Source: Polytrichum commune
Lineage: Eukaryota > Streptophyta > Polytrichopsida > Polytrichales > Polytrichaceae
Direction: 5' to 3'
Length of the DNA stretch: 64,000 nt
Assembly: GCA_950295325.1 (NCBI GenBank)
Contig: OX485805.1
Location: 56,384,758-56,448,757, forward strand
Position numbers and translations under genes: made by a program
Shown here: piece by piece, positions 23,263 through 34,219 of the stretch
Layout: every line of letters starts with the position of its first letter
How positions within the stretch are numbered: position 1 is the stretch's first letter
The notes under the pieces: generated by a model
Seen by the model: only the letters and a program-made list of their open reading frames with translations
Told to the model about the DNA's origin: nothing
The model's database searches: none

Positions 23263-23984
23263 GGGATAAGTTTCAATGTGCATGAGGCTAGTGGTATGCC
23301 GGGTGTGGTCTTGCCCAGGGAGGCTACACCTTAGGAACCCTCCGGTCTTTAATCTGGACGGTCCAGATCCGCTGCTCATCTCCTGCTGGTATTTTGCTGG
23401 GATTGGCTTCATCGATAGGCAAGACAGCCAAGTCTCATTGAGCTGATCTTCCCAACCATCGACACTGCACTAGTTTCTGTTGTCTCGAGGGGACGGATTC
23501 CAGGATAAAGGTTGTTTCTGCAGAAATATGCAGAAAAATTGTGCATGGTGACGGATATTCAGGTTAAGCTGATTAAGGAGGATCAGGTTCAGCTGTGGAG
23601 AAGGATTGATTTAAAAACCGAAGCGAGGCATTTAATGGGCTGAAACACCCATGATGTACATCTGTTTAACTAGGTCTCTTTATGATTAGTGCTTGTCCGT
23701 TTGCTTTCCCTGCCATGGAATATTGGTTCGTGTCATATGAATTTTTTCGACTGGACAGTTTCGACTGGAGGTTTCGTTTCCGGGGAAATTTGCGTTTTTG
23801 CAGACAGCCGGAAAACCTTGGTGCCGAAAACTTAGGTTAATCACCCCTCTTCGGAATATCTACTTGCAGGGACGCTGAGAACAATTATACTGAATGACTA
23901 GCAGATCCTTTGTGTGGGATTTGTACTGTAGATTTCGCAATGTCATTATGGCTGAGTGGTTCGAGACTGGTTCCTGCTTGAAAT

Positions 23985-24365
23985 CTGCTCATGGATAGGT
24001 ACATAAAATTGTGGCCAGCATTGTGGTCACTGTTATACAGCTCGTTCACAAGGAATTTCTGATGTGCCGTTCGGGCAATGGGCTCAACTAATATATTCCC
24101 ACAATTCCAGTGGATTTGTTCGAGAATTGTATGTGACTCGGTGAGCTGTTGTGGTTAACAGACACCATGAAAGAGTAATTTGGTGGTCAGTGGTGCAATG
24201 GAAGGCTGTTATATAAAGGTGAATTTCTCTTGAGATGAGTGAAGCTAGTTGCTAAATTAAATTGTGGTTTATAATCAGAACTTCATAGCTGATGGATTTG
24301 CCTTGTGCCCGGCGTTGTGCAACTAAGTTGAGACCGATTTATGAAGGCTGAGGAGTGGGCGTCAG
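23985..24365. repeat. Diverged duplicate of 19390-19750
   Basis: It carries ACATAAAATTGTGGCCAGCA, TTGTGGTCACTG, TTCCAGTGGATTTG, GATTTGCCTTGTGCCC, GTGCAACTAAGTTGA and TTTATGAAGGCTGAGG in the same order as the block left of the BTB gene. It is longer than its partner because of several insertions. No conserved frame. It may be part of an old larger duplication that included flanking DNA. Confidence 0.6.
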
Positions 24366-24500
24366 TTTCTGTATATTTTGTAAAGCTATGAGTTTTGAAA
24401 ATTACATTTCGAGATAAGTGCACGGAAGGTATGTGTGCTCACTCTTCCTGATCGGAGACCTAAATTTGGATGGTATATGGCCAGGCATGAAGTGGAGAAC

Positions 24501-24997
24501 GGACACCAAAAAGGCACATGCTACAATGAGATTAATTGGACTATGTGCTTAAACTACATGTACCTTTTCTTGGCTAAATAGTGAATACTTGACTTGGGAG
24601 GGCCTATGCAACGATCGCTTGAAGACAAAGAATTGTTATTTTTACTTCTCATATTTTTGCATATCAAATTCGATTTTCAAACCTGAAATGACTGTCTTTG
24701 GTTTTATAATAAATTTTGTTATCCGAAATTACATAAGACGTTTTCCAATGGTCAATTTTTTTTGTGAAGTTGGCAGTGCCCATAATATGCTAGATGATAA
24801 CATCTTAGTACACAAGGATTGAAGGGTATTGCAATAAATATTTGATTCCAAAGTAAGGCTTTTTCTCTTTAAATAATCACACATATATTCATGTCAATTG
24901 TGTTAAAACTATTGAAAATAGTTTGGTGTCCATATGTTGAGCAATTAAACTTAAGCAACGATCTCATTGTGACACATGTCTTTTAAGTTTGGTGTCT
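24501..24997. repeat. Inverted-repeat element with arms related to the R330 family
   Basis: The left arm (24501-24540) reads GGACACCAAAAAGGCACATG then CTACAATGAGAT. The right arm (24957-24997), read on the minus strand, is GACACCAAACTTAAAAGACATGTG then TCACAATGAGATC. Similar words occur in R330 copy 1 (near 1700). The outer limits are uncertain; it seems to have replaced or cut the left end of the MITE that follows at 25040. Non-coding. Confidence 0.6.
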
Positions 24998-25039
24998 AGT
25001 GTTTTTGACTAAAGATCTTTAGGCTTGCATAAAAAGTGC

Positions 25040-25608
25040 TCCGGTATACTAAAACCATAAATTTTTAGTCAAAAATACCTAGAAGTAATACCATAGTGTT
25101 GTTTAAATTGGATTTTTTTAATTTTCATGCTACCCTCTATTGGTGTGTTAGGTACTTAAATATAGAATATCAAGATGAGTCCTTCAAATTTATCATCAAA
25201 CATACTGCTCAAAAGGTAATGGCTAAATTTGGTTTTGGATGTAGATTTCATGACCTTCAATATTTTGAAGTTGGATTTTTTCCTTATATTTCATGAATTC
25301 ATCATAAACTTGAGGGCATCATTAAAATTTGTAGAAAAACATAGATTTAATGTAATTCTATCATATTTTAAATCAATTGTAGACAATTATGTGTTCAATT
25401 TACCTACTTGCATCTTCTTAAAAATTATGGAGAATTTTCTTGAATTTTTTTGTCAATATAAATTACTTGGCTTTTGTAGATCGATGTGTTTTTCAAATTT
25501 TTATGATTTTTTCTTTCACAAAATTCAAAATTAATATATACTTTTGAATCACTTTCACTTAAACTTATATAGGGTAATGGAGTTGTGTACTTGACCATGC
25601 TTGCACCC
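25040..25608. mobile_element. GCAAGCATGG-ended MITE, copy 1 (left end missing)
   Basis: The body is collinear with 37882-38492: GGTATACTAAAACCAT, AGTGTTGTTTAAATTG, CTCAAAAGGTAATGG, GATTTCATGACCTT, AATTGCTTGG-like, TTTTGAATCACTTTCACTTAA. The right end, on the minus strand from 25608, reads GGGTGCAAGCATGGTCAAGT, matching the termini of the two sister copies. The matching left terminus is absent; sequence left of 25040 belongs to the preceding inverted-repeat element. Its frames (25096-25534) are AT-rich and not protein-like. Confidence 0.8.
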
Positions 25609-27639
25609 CTAAAAGATTGCATCCTTAGTACGATTGCTTATACTAACAAGTAACTCTCGCTTCATGGTTGAAAGTATATAATCTATTCATGAATGGAAGA
25701 TACTTAGATTTGGGTTGATTGTTTTTGGGTTGATGAACACACACAAATTTAAGGTAGATTTATAATGTGGCAATAGATGTGAAAGAGATCATGGGAGGTA
25801 AAAATGGAAAGAAATGGTTGTTTGAATCCTAAAATCTGCCCTTATTTCATTTGCATTTATGAGTGACATTTATACATGACTTACATAGTGATGATCAAGT
25901 TCTATATCACGCCAGGTATATTACAATTGACATGACATTTTGAGGACTCGTTGTGTTTTTCGTATAAAATATGGACACTTGATTCAGAGGTTTCTAGACC
26001 GCTTCAAAAATGCCCATTGCAAACAACCGTTTCTAGTTTCACCATATTTCTTCACATGTTGCATTGAGCTTTCAATCCAACTGTGCTAAGGTTTCTTAGA
26101 AGGTAAAGTGCATCATTTGGTATCACATTGATTCTTGAACCGAGCAAGCATTTCTTCCACCACCCTTTCATAGCCTTCCAGGATTATCCCCGTCATCCCA
26201 AAACTAGAAGAATTGGGGGAATATCACTCAAGGGAAGCTTGAAGGTGTGAGCTTGACACGCTAAAGACAATATTCCTAGATATCATGCAATCGTTTGTCA
26301 GTTGCGTTCACTTTTAAATTATTTATGAGTTTATTGTAATATCACCAGCATGACATTATACAATATTACTCAGCTAATAAGTTGTGTTCAGGTGCTTTGC
26401 CTTCAAATTTAGTATGAAACAGTGGGATTCTTTATTTTCAAATCAATTGTTGAGCCCATGAACACAACTCATAAACTGAGTGATGTTATTTACGCAATCA
26501 CATGGGTGAGTTCAATTTCTATGTTTAGCATATGATAAGGGCCTCCACCTTCTTTCATACATGGGAAGAAACTTAGATAATGGGAAGAGATTACCATTGG
26601 ATAGAATAATGCTAGAATGAATAGTATGAGAATTTTGAATAGTGCCGATATTTAAGTGATTGGTGCTGCTATGAATAATATTTTTAGTGAACATTGCCGG
26701 GATGAACAATGCTTTCAATGAATAGTGTTGGGAATACAAGTTATAAACTCCACCCAAATGCCAAGTGTTAGCTTGACTGTATACTCTACAACTGAATATT
26801 ACTACATCGTTTGGGGGGGGTGGGGCACACATAATATAATTTCTTTTATTCCAAGGTCAGGGGATGGTTGAGTAATGTTGTGAGAACTAGACAAGCTCGC
26901 ATACCGCAATCTATAGTACTCACCATGATACTCAAACTAATTTCTTTATTGCAAGATCATCAGGAGACTCCGTGATAGAAACCCTACCATCAGTGATCGT
27001 AACAATGAACCACATGCAAGTGTAGTATCATGAGAGGGCCGACTCTTTCAGTTTTGATCCAGTTGAGTGAAAAGTCATCCAAAGGTGGAGGCTTCTACAG
27101 AGGTCTATTCAATAAAAAGCTTCTACGTTCTAATATACAATCTAAGTCCGTAATATCAACCCCGTTAATTGTCACTCCTCGTATATCCCGAAACCCTAGA
27201 GGAACGGATGTTCTCAGTTTGAGTCTCACTCCTTGTTGTCATGTTTCCCTTCCATATACCGCAAGTTTTAATTTTAAAATAATTCATCAAAGAATTCAAA
27301 CCACATGTTCACACTTATCACGTTGTCATCATTGTACTTATTGGCATTCTTGCAATGTTGACTTTGTGTTATTCCATAATGTCACATGCTACGGTAACTC
27401 TCTTTCATCACACATCCATGTAATTTAATGTAAGGAACATGATGGGAGCGTAATGATTGCTAGTTGGTACAAGAGAATACCCATTGAGCGTTCTTAAAAT
27501 ACAAGTCAACCATTCCAATACACCCACCCATGTTTATAAAACCATGCAAATAATCATTTGTAATATGAAAGATCTCATCAATTGTGACGAAAAGATTGTC
27601 TCATAATGACCCAATTGGTTCATTTTAGTTGATAAGGCC
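25609..27639. other. No supported gene; one unassigned 132-codon frame
   Basis: A plus-strand frame at 27030-27428 (132 codons) has a mixed composition with several Cys and His residues late in the frame but no motif I recognise. It could be part of an exon, but neighbouring splice sites and homology are not visible. A frame at 26512-26832 (minus) begins in a G/C homopolymer run and is unlikely to be real. Otherwise nothing. Confidence 0.4.
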
Positions 27640-27803
27640 ATTAAAAGCTTTCCTCATGTGCGCAGAGGAATAATACTCGGTCAACAAGGAGTGCGTCAAT
27701 CATTTTTCCTCATAGTTGGTTGCTGTCAAGCCTCCTCTGTTCCAAAGCTAAGGCAATCATTTTGATGAGTAGTACGTAGTTCATGCCACTTAGACACTCT
27801 ACT

Positions 27804-28310
27804 CTAGATCAATTGTATTACTGCCACATGACTCCAATGAATGCTTGGAGTCTCTGCGATCCATACACGATTCGATTGACTACTCATGCTCCCCAACATA
27901 GACATAAAGGTTTCATGCATCACTGCGAACATGGCTTTCGATCGGGTGTGACTTAATTGGTTTGGCGAGACGATATTTGCGTAATTTGCAATTGCGAACT
28001 TGTAGCACTCCCGCCACAGAGCCTCCCATACACCTCCATCCGCATTCTGGCCCTCCTCAACCTCCTGCTCACCATCACTTTCAGTAAGCTTAGGTTCAAG
28101 TGTCTGCCTTGAATGAAGCCAACAATTCTCATGAGTCCAGATTCTCTTCACAGATGATGTCAAGGTGGGAACCAGACATGTCAGCTGATAGGCGTGACAC
28201 CAATCCATTAGCACATAGCAGCACGCAGTCTTCCTCTTGGCCGTCATTTTGGCACTCCGGTGGTATATAGGTGAAAAGTAATTGACGGCATAAGGGATGA
28301 AAAGCAACAA
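27804..28310 (-). pseudogene. BTB gene paralogue lacking the BTB core
   Basis: From residue ~30 of this 168-codon frame the protein follows the C-terminal half of the intact gene at 21207-22001: CCYVLMDWCHAYQLTCLVPT against CCVLMDKCHHYKVTHLVPT, then SVKRIWTHENCW, ALWRECYKFAIANYANIVSP and AVMHETFMSMLGSMSS. The frame stays open over this part, with a short acidic expansion near residues 78-90. The first ~30 residues do not match the gene's start, and DVTLVV and AHQSVLAA are missing. It cannot form a BTB fold. It is either a pseudogene or a truncated protein with only the BACK-like region; I favour pseudogene. Confidence 0.75.
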
Positions 28311-28892
28311 TGTACCAACAAAGTGTAGATCACAAAGAACTTAGGGCACTTTACAATACAAGGATTAAGCCTGTGGGAAAGTGGATAAAACTAAAACCTT
28401 CTGAATGTTTTAATCCACTTTTGCACATGTTGAAATCCTAAGTGGTAAATTGTCCAAACTTTCTTATGCATGTCTGCAAATTCACACACACTTCATACTT
28501 TGCAATCCAGCATGACAAGTAGAAAAAAATAGCAACATCTTACAAATTGGTATCACATCCATTTTGTACATGATGAGGTGCAAATTTTGCTCATTGAATG
28601 AAAGAACTTGCAATGATGAAGCGAAACTTCATATTCGGTCCAACATGACAACCATTCTATTGCATGAAAAGCAAAGGCAAATCCTAAGCAGTAATCATCA
28701 AACGACCTAGATTGACACATATATATCATGAGTGATTCCGCCCCTTAAATGCTCCGCTACAGTCACTTAATCAATCCTTCTCTACATCTTCAATTCTAAA
28801 GCAGCAATTTGTGAACCCATTTAAAAATTAGCAACTCCCCCAACAGATTGCACTCAAATTCGGAGTTGCATATCATGATTGAATGAAGTTGG

Positions 28893-29160
28893 GTGCAAGC
28901 ATGGTAAAGTGGAGCAAAAAATGGTTGCTTGTTCAATATCACCTGTTTGCACACTACTTATTACACCGTCTTCTTAAATATGTAGACTTGTCTTGGAATT
29001 TTTTTTATCATTATAAATTGCTTGGCTTTGTAGATCAATATGTTTTAAAAATGTCTATGACTTTTTTCATCACAAAATTCAAATTTATTATATAGTTTTG
29101 AATCACTTTCATGTAACACTAGACATGGATTAAGAACTGTCCACTTTACCATGCTTGCAC
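28893..29160. mobile_element. GCAAGCATGG-ended MITE, copy 2 (internally deleted)
   Basis: Perfect 20-bp terminal inverted repeats: GTGCAAGCATGGTAAAGTGG at 28893-28912 and its exact complement at 29141-29160. The 268-bp body matches the right part of the 611-bp copy at 37882 (TTGCTTGGCTTTGTAGATCA, then TTTTGAATCACTTTCA). It interrupts the duplicated BTB upstream region: copy 1 runs uninterrupted from TGATTGAATG to GACGCTTTAAGAAATAG at 22775-22810. So it inserted after the segment was duplicated. Confidence 0.9.
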
Positions 29161-29605
29161 TAGATGCTCCAAGAAACAGTGAAGGCATCTCTTACAAGCT
29201 AATCACATTACGACGAAATCATGGCAACCAATAAATCATACTTAGTGATCGCAGCTTCACTATTATCAAGACAATCATATGCTCATTTAGTGCAGACTAT
29301 ACCAAAAAACCAAAGCCCGATACCCTAAAGTTGTAGTAATCAAGCCTCAGAGCGTCTCCATAACTTACAAGTATCGTAAGACTTGGGCTCGATTAGGGTC
29401 GACGAGCACCAACAATCCAAATGATGACTAACAGCAATCACCTAATCAAGTAGACAGATGCAAGAGAATGATGAAGCGATGCTCGCCTCTGACAACACTA
29501 GTAACACTATGAATGTGCCACTAAGAGGAGGCTATCCCAAAAGAACAATCTCTATAGAATGAAAAGATTCACAAGTGAGGATGAAGTGGAATGACCTTTG
29601 ATCGG

Positions 29606-29641
29606 TATATATATATATTAGAGAGAGACAGAGAGAGAGAG
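29606..29641. repeat. TA and GA microsatellites
   Basis: A TA run (29606-29619) passes directly into GAGAGAGACAGAGAGAGAGA. The equivalent place in BTB segment copy 1 has only TATATA, so the runs expanded after duplication. Confidence 0.85.
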
Positions 29642-29679
29642 TAGTTTGCAATGTGCATGAGTGTGGAAACTAGTATTTA

Positions 29680-29993
29680 TACAGTTGCGTGTACGTATCC
29701 ATCACCATGTATACTCATCTTAGCAGTATTGATACACAACCCATCAGCTATCAATTACAAGGAAGCAATTGCACATGCCTTTGGTGTCTTTGGCATTCAT
29801 CAGCATCTCGCCATCCACAGGAGAATCGAACTACATACTCTCAAGCTAGTAATCAGAAGGTCAATTGTAGCACTCCTATCTATCCTATTTATACAATTGA
29901 GAAGTTGCATGCAGAGCACACTGCACTAATATGAGTGTTTGGTGACTTGATCAAACTAACAAACTCGCTTAAACTTGTTTGTTAACTCCAACA
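29680..29993 (-). repeat. 3' LTR of copia element A
   Basis: It starts on the minus strand with TGTTGGAGTTAACAAACAAG, directly after the polypurine tract. The start resembles element B's LTR (TGTTGGATGTAAG). The inner edge is firm, the outer edge approximate. The 5' partner LTR is not in the window, so the ends cannot be checked against each other. Confidence 0.6.
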
Positions 29994-30002
29994 CTCCCAC
30001 TT
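29994..30002 (-). promoter_or_regulatory. Polypurine tract of element A
   Basis: AAGTGGGAG on the minus strand sits directly before the 3' LTR. It is the plus-strand primer site typical of plant copia elements and is identical to that of element B. Confidence 0.8.
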
Positions 30003-30073
30003 AGGCTTCAGTGACCATTGTCAACTAGATGAATAAAGTCCTCAATATTCCCACTCAATGCAAACAGAGGTTG

Positions 30074-31640
30074 TTATATATCAGGCATACCAATGCAAGA
30101 ACAGAAACGAAGAAACTTATCAACGGCAAGGGCTTTCGTGAACATATTTGGCAGGTTGATCATGAGTTGGGATATAAGCAACAACAACTTGTTCTGAGAG
30201 ATCCTCCTCACAAACAAGGTGAAATTGAACATCGATATATTTTGTTCGGCGATGAAATTCAGGGTTATGAACAAGTTTAATAGCACTTTGGCTGTCGCTA
30301 AACAACGGGAAGGCGAATCCAAGAGCACCCCGAAACTAGAAAGTAAGTGGTGAAGCCATATAACTTCCTTGGTGGTATTAGCTCTAGCAACGTACTCAAC
30401 TTCAGTAGTGGAACCAGCGCAGCAAGGCTGACGCCTAGAGCTCCACATAACATGTGCGCCATTGAGCAAGAGAACAACGCCAGTGCGGGACTTCCGACTA
30501 TCAACATCCATAGCAAAATCAGAGTCACAACAGGCAACCAAAGCAGGAAAAGAATGAGAAGAACCGGTAAAACTTAAACCAAGATGCACCGTATCTTTGA
30601 GATACTTAAGAATGCGACTCACAGCATTAGAATAATTGCACTTCGGAGGCTAACAAAAACGAGCAACGGTACAATGTCCAGCCGTGTACCAATCATTGCA
30701 AATTGTAAGCTACTATCTAACTAAGCTACCAACTATCTGTTTGCAAGGAAAAATCAAATCAGGAGCCTCGTCAAGAGAAGTTCCAATACCAAGAACAGAA
30801 TGTGGATCAGCAGGAGTACTGACGGGAAGAATATCATCAAAATGATTTATATGAAGCATCCACAGAACATATTGTTCTTGATCAAGAAAAAGAGTCCGAG
30901 AAGGACGATCACGGGTGATACGAAGTCAAGATAACAGGAAGCAAGACCACACTTATGTGCAGAAAATTAAGTTATGCACTCCAAGATTTCACATATATGG
31001 TGAGGGTCTATAGAACAAAATCAGACCATCATCAACATAGATGGTGAGAAGGGTGAACTAAGAATCTAATTGGGCGATGTGAACACAAGGGTCAGCAGGA
31101 CTTTGTTGAAGGGAAAACGTATTCAAGAAATCATGAAGCTTTGCATTCCAAGAACAAGCAGCCTTTCGCAACCTATACAACGACTTAAGGAGATGACATA
31201 ATCAAGAAAGTCCGGATGAACAAAACCAGGAGGTTGTCGCATATAAAGTTCTTCATGAAGATCGCCATGAAGGAAAGCGGTCTTGATGTCAAATTGAACC
31301 ATCTCCAAGTCATAAGCCACAACCATGCTAAGAACGGTTCAGTAGAATCATATTTGACCACAAGAGAAAAAATATCGGCGTAATCAACACTAGATTTCTA
31401 AGAACATCCTTTTGCCACCAAACGGGCTTTATAACGATCAATATTTCCATCAGAGTCTAATATGTGCTTAGAGACCCATTTGCACTGGATTGGCTTGCAG
31501 CCGGCAGGTAAGAGATACAATTCCCATGCCTTATTCAAGATCAAGGACTCATAATCCTCATTCATGGCATTAAGCCACATAAGATGATCTTCGCTGCCGA
31601 GAGCACCTTCACAGTCATCTGGCTCCGGTGGTTGCATGAG
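30074..31640 (-). pseudogene. Reverse transcriptase/RNase H of copia element A (decayed)
   Basis: Conserved pieces in order: the RT start (KPIQCKWVSKHILDSDGNID, then RYKARLVAKG, near 31400-31500), the second RT block (VQFDIKTAFLHGDLHEELYM near 31250) and RNase H (30120-30620, with CCDSDFA, KSRTGVVLLLNG and the late DSQSAIKLVHNP and HIDVQFH-type block). The catalytic YVDD region is not in an open frame. At least one frameshift splits RNase H: its second half is read in another frame (30120-30305). It encoded replication enzymes of the element; it is not functional now. Confidence 0.85.
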
Positions 31641-32038
31641 TGATTGAAGAACGATGACATCATATCGTTCAAACCCAACAGTGTACACAACAAGGGTGTA
31701 CACAACAGTAGTAGTGGCCTCCCCCGAGAGAAGAAAGAGAAAAACCACTGGAATGAAGCATTGTCCGCACACGTTCAGCAATTGTGCGATTATCCCGTTC
31801 AGTAACACCATTTTGTTCAGGAGAATATGGAGCAGTAGTTTCCTGAAGAACGCCTTGATCATGAAGAAAATCCTAGAAGGTCCAATTAGTGTACTCAGTC
31901 CCTTGATCAGTCCGAAGAACACTTACACGACACCCAGTGTCACGGAAAACCGCATGATAGAACAGCTTAAAATACTGAAAGACTTCAATTTTGGCTGTCA
32001 ACATGTAGATAAAATGGTATCCAAAGTGTTCATCCTTA
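31641..32038 (-). pseudogene. Integrase core, distal part, of element A
   Basis: From the target-duplication edge the minus strand encodes FKDEHFGYHFIYMLTAKIEV, then the D-containing block (RTDQGTEYTN-like, near 31905) and a SPEQNGVTERDNRTIAE-like block (near 31800) with shifted frames. These are the second Asp and the Glu regions of a copia integrase. The upstream half of the same domain continues at 37361, on the other side of element B. Confidence 0.75.
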
Positions 32039-32043
32039 AAAAG
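32039..32043. other. Target-site duplication AAAAG, left copy
   Basis: AAAAG directly left of element B; the same five bases lie directly right of it at 37356-37360. A 5-bp duplication is standard for copia insertions. Removing B and one copy makes the integrase of A collinear: YFLLF joins KDEHFGY in frame. Confidence 0.9.
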
Positions 32044-32309
32044 TAAAGGATTTATAGACAGGGAACTGCTTAAGAGAATATTAAGCTTGTTAAGAGAATT
32101 CTTTATTAGAGTGTTGCAGAATGCATCACTGAATCAATCCACAACATAGTAACAATATCTTGTGAGGAAACAAGAATGCAGGACTATCGCTCTACTCTGT
32201 GCTGCTCTATCTACGATCAGAAAGACTATACTATGTTTTGTGCACAATGACAATGTAGTGAAACTACTTCTAACGGAAAAGAGTGGATGAAAAATACTTA
32301 CATCCAACA
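32044..32309 (-). repeat. 3' LTR of element B (266 bp)
   Basis: It runs on the minus strand from TGTTGGATGTAAGTATT to CTATAAATCCTTTA. It aligns across its length with 37056-37321, with a few substitutions. The end is TA rather than the usual CA, in both LTRs. Confidence 0.92.
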
Positions 32310-32318
32310 CTCCCACTT
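32310..32318 (-). promoter_or_regulatory. Polypurine tract of element B
   Basis: AAGTGGGAG on the minus strand directly before the 3' LTR, identical to that of element A. Confidence 0.85.
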
Positions 32319-32384
32319 ATTCTTCAGACTAAAATCTACTCTTCAATGTTCAACATAACCTAAATTAAGCAAATAAACTCCCAC

Positions 32385-34030
32385 TCATTCAGAGGAGAGT
32401 GTAGTCATGCCCATAGCTCGACGGAGCGGTTGAAACCTGTCTCGAGGTAGAGGCTTTGTAAATAAATCGGCAAGCTGAGCAATGGTGTTAATATAAACAT
32501 AATCAACTTCCTTCTTCTCCCATAATTCACGAACGAAAAAATACTTTAGATCAACGTGTTTTGTTCGCTTGTGATAAACCGGATTCTTCACAAGTTGTAA
32601 AGCACCCTGATTATCATAGTGAATAACAACAGGAAGAGTTAGAGGACAATTGAGATTAGAGAGGAAACGGAATAGCCAGATGGCCTCTTTAGACGTTTCT
32701 GCCATCGCCATGAATTCCGAGACCGTGGTAGAATCTGCTACAAAACCCTATTTGCGGCTTGTCCAAAAAATTAGACCACCCCCCAAAAGGAAACAATAGC
32801 TAGTTCGCGATTTGCGATCATCAATATCGCCTGCCAAATCGGCATCTGAGTATCCAAACATCGATAGATTGGTGTTGGAATAGAGAATACCCAGAGAAGT
32901 AGTGCCTCGTAAATATCAAAAAAATGCATTTGACGGCTTGCCAATGGGATTTTCGTGGGTTAGCTTGGAACTGTGCAACTTTGCTAACAACATATGCCAA
33001 ATTGGGTCGAGTGCAGACAGTAAGGTACATCAAACACCCTATGGTTTGGGAATGATCCTCCTGTATAAGCTCATCAGCAGGGTCATTGCAAGCAGACAAA
33101 GTCTTGTTAGCCTCCGCGGGTGTAGTCACCGCATGAGTCTTGCATAGAAAATCGGACTAATATGTCCTGGATATACTTGGTTTGATGAATAAATATGTTG
33201 TGGTTGATGGGGTTTTGGGAAATCTGAAAACCTACAAAACAATCAACATCTCTGTGCACTACCTTGAAGGCAGTCTCAAGATAGGCCACAATCTCATCAA
33301 TATAAGTTGGCTTCAGAGTACAGATTAAACCTATCATCAACCCAGATCCTAAACATGGTGTGAAGAGTGCCTGCATTTCGATAAATACAAGGGTCCCCTG
33401 AACAAGGGATGAGATCAAAATGCTTCAAGAAAGCATCAAAAGTCTTGTTCCAATAGTGAGCAGATTGTTTAAGGCCATATAAGCTTCGGAGAAGCAGACA
33501 TACATGGTCAGGATAGGTTAAGCTTTGAAACCCCAGAGGTTGTATCATATAGATGGGTTCAATGAGGTCACTATTGAGATAGGCCGTTCCTATATCAACT
33601 GCTTCATCATCATTTTGAGTGTTGCTGCAATAGCAAGCATGATTCGGATGGACTAGTGCTTGACAACCGGACTATATGTCTCAAGTTAATCAATGTCATG
33701 TTTCTAGGTAAATCCTTTGGCTACTAAACGGCCTTTATACCTCTCAATAGTGCCGTTAGAGTGATATTTGATTTTATTAACCCATTTGCACTGGACCGGT
33801 TTTCTGCCTGGTGGTAGGGGAACAAGTTTCCAAGTATTATTGGCCTCCAAAGATTCATACTCGTGCTCTATTGCCTTTTTCCACTTGTGAGCTTGATCTG
33901 ACATCAGAGCTTGACGATAACTTTGAGGTTCAAGAAACTGTGCACCCAGAGATGCCAGACATGAAATTGATGGAATTACTAACGACGTAGAGGCTTCAGG
34001 TGGAGTAGTAAGTTGTGATGTAGAATCCAA
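32385..34030 (-). pseudogene. Reverse transcriptase/RNase H of element B (decayed)
   Basis: The RT begins with a block ending KPVQCKWVNKIKYHSNGTIE, RYKGRLVAKGFT (to 33704). It continues in broken frames through an ETYSPVVK-like block (~33680), then YMIQPLGF-like and VCLLLRSLYGLKQSAHYWNK (33300-33540), then a catalytic-site block reading WVDD where copia RT has YVDD. The connection and RNase H follow: DCFVGFQISQNP (33230), IGCLMYLTVCTRPNLAYVVS (33020), and a late block with HYDNQGALQLVKNPVYHKRT (32385-32711) that contains KHVDLKYFFVRE and LADLFTKPL. Several in-frame stops, including two near 33540-33660, make it non-functional. Role in life: copying element RNA into DNA. Confidence 0.92.
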
Positions 34031-34219
34031 AAGGTCTTGTATGCTCCGGAATTTAGGAACAATAGGTGCCCTGGAGGTGTGAGTATCAAGAGAATGATGG
34101 AGGGATAAGAGGGAGTAGGTGGAATGGCAGATGAGGGATTTTGAAGATCATGACCAGAGAAATCACATGGATCGTCGGAATCATATCTGAGAGTTGGGGC
34201 TTGTTTATCCGAAGATTGT

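Larger units (their letters stand above)
20560..23300 (-). repeat. BTB segment, copy 1 (complete)
   Basis: This block carries the intact BTB gene. Its 3' flank (20560-21140) recurs in part at 27640-27720 and at 39850-40430. Its coding 3' half recurs at 27804-28310. Its upstream part (22200-23300) recurs at 28320-29670. Shared marks include CCTCACGCGCGC (21094 and 40330), AACCTTCTGAATG, CCACTTTTGCACAT, CATATCATGATTGAATG and GGATGAAGTGGAATGA. It is the only copy with all parts and is probably closest to the ancestral arrangement. Confidence 0.75.
27640..29670 (-). repeat. BTB segment, copy 2 (decayed)
   Basis: It aligns with copy 1 in three blocks: 3' flank (about 27640-27800), coding 3' half (27804-28300) and upstream region (28310-29670). 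The join near 28300 fuses what would be codon ~120 directly to upstream sequence, so about 350 bp encoding the BTB core are gone. A 268-bp MITE interrupts the upstream block. The copy ends near 29670, where the 3' LTR of the outer copia element begins. Confidence 0.75.
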
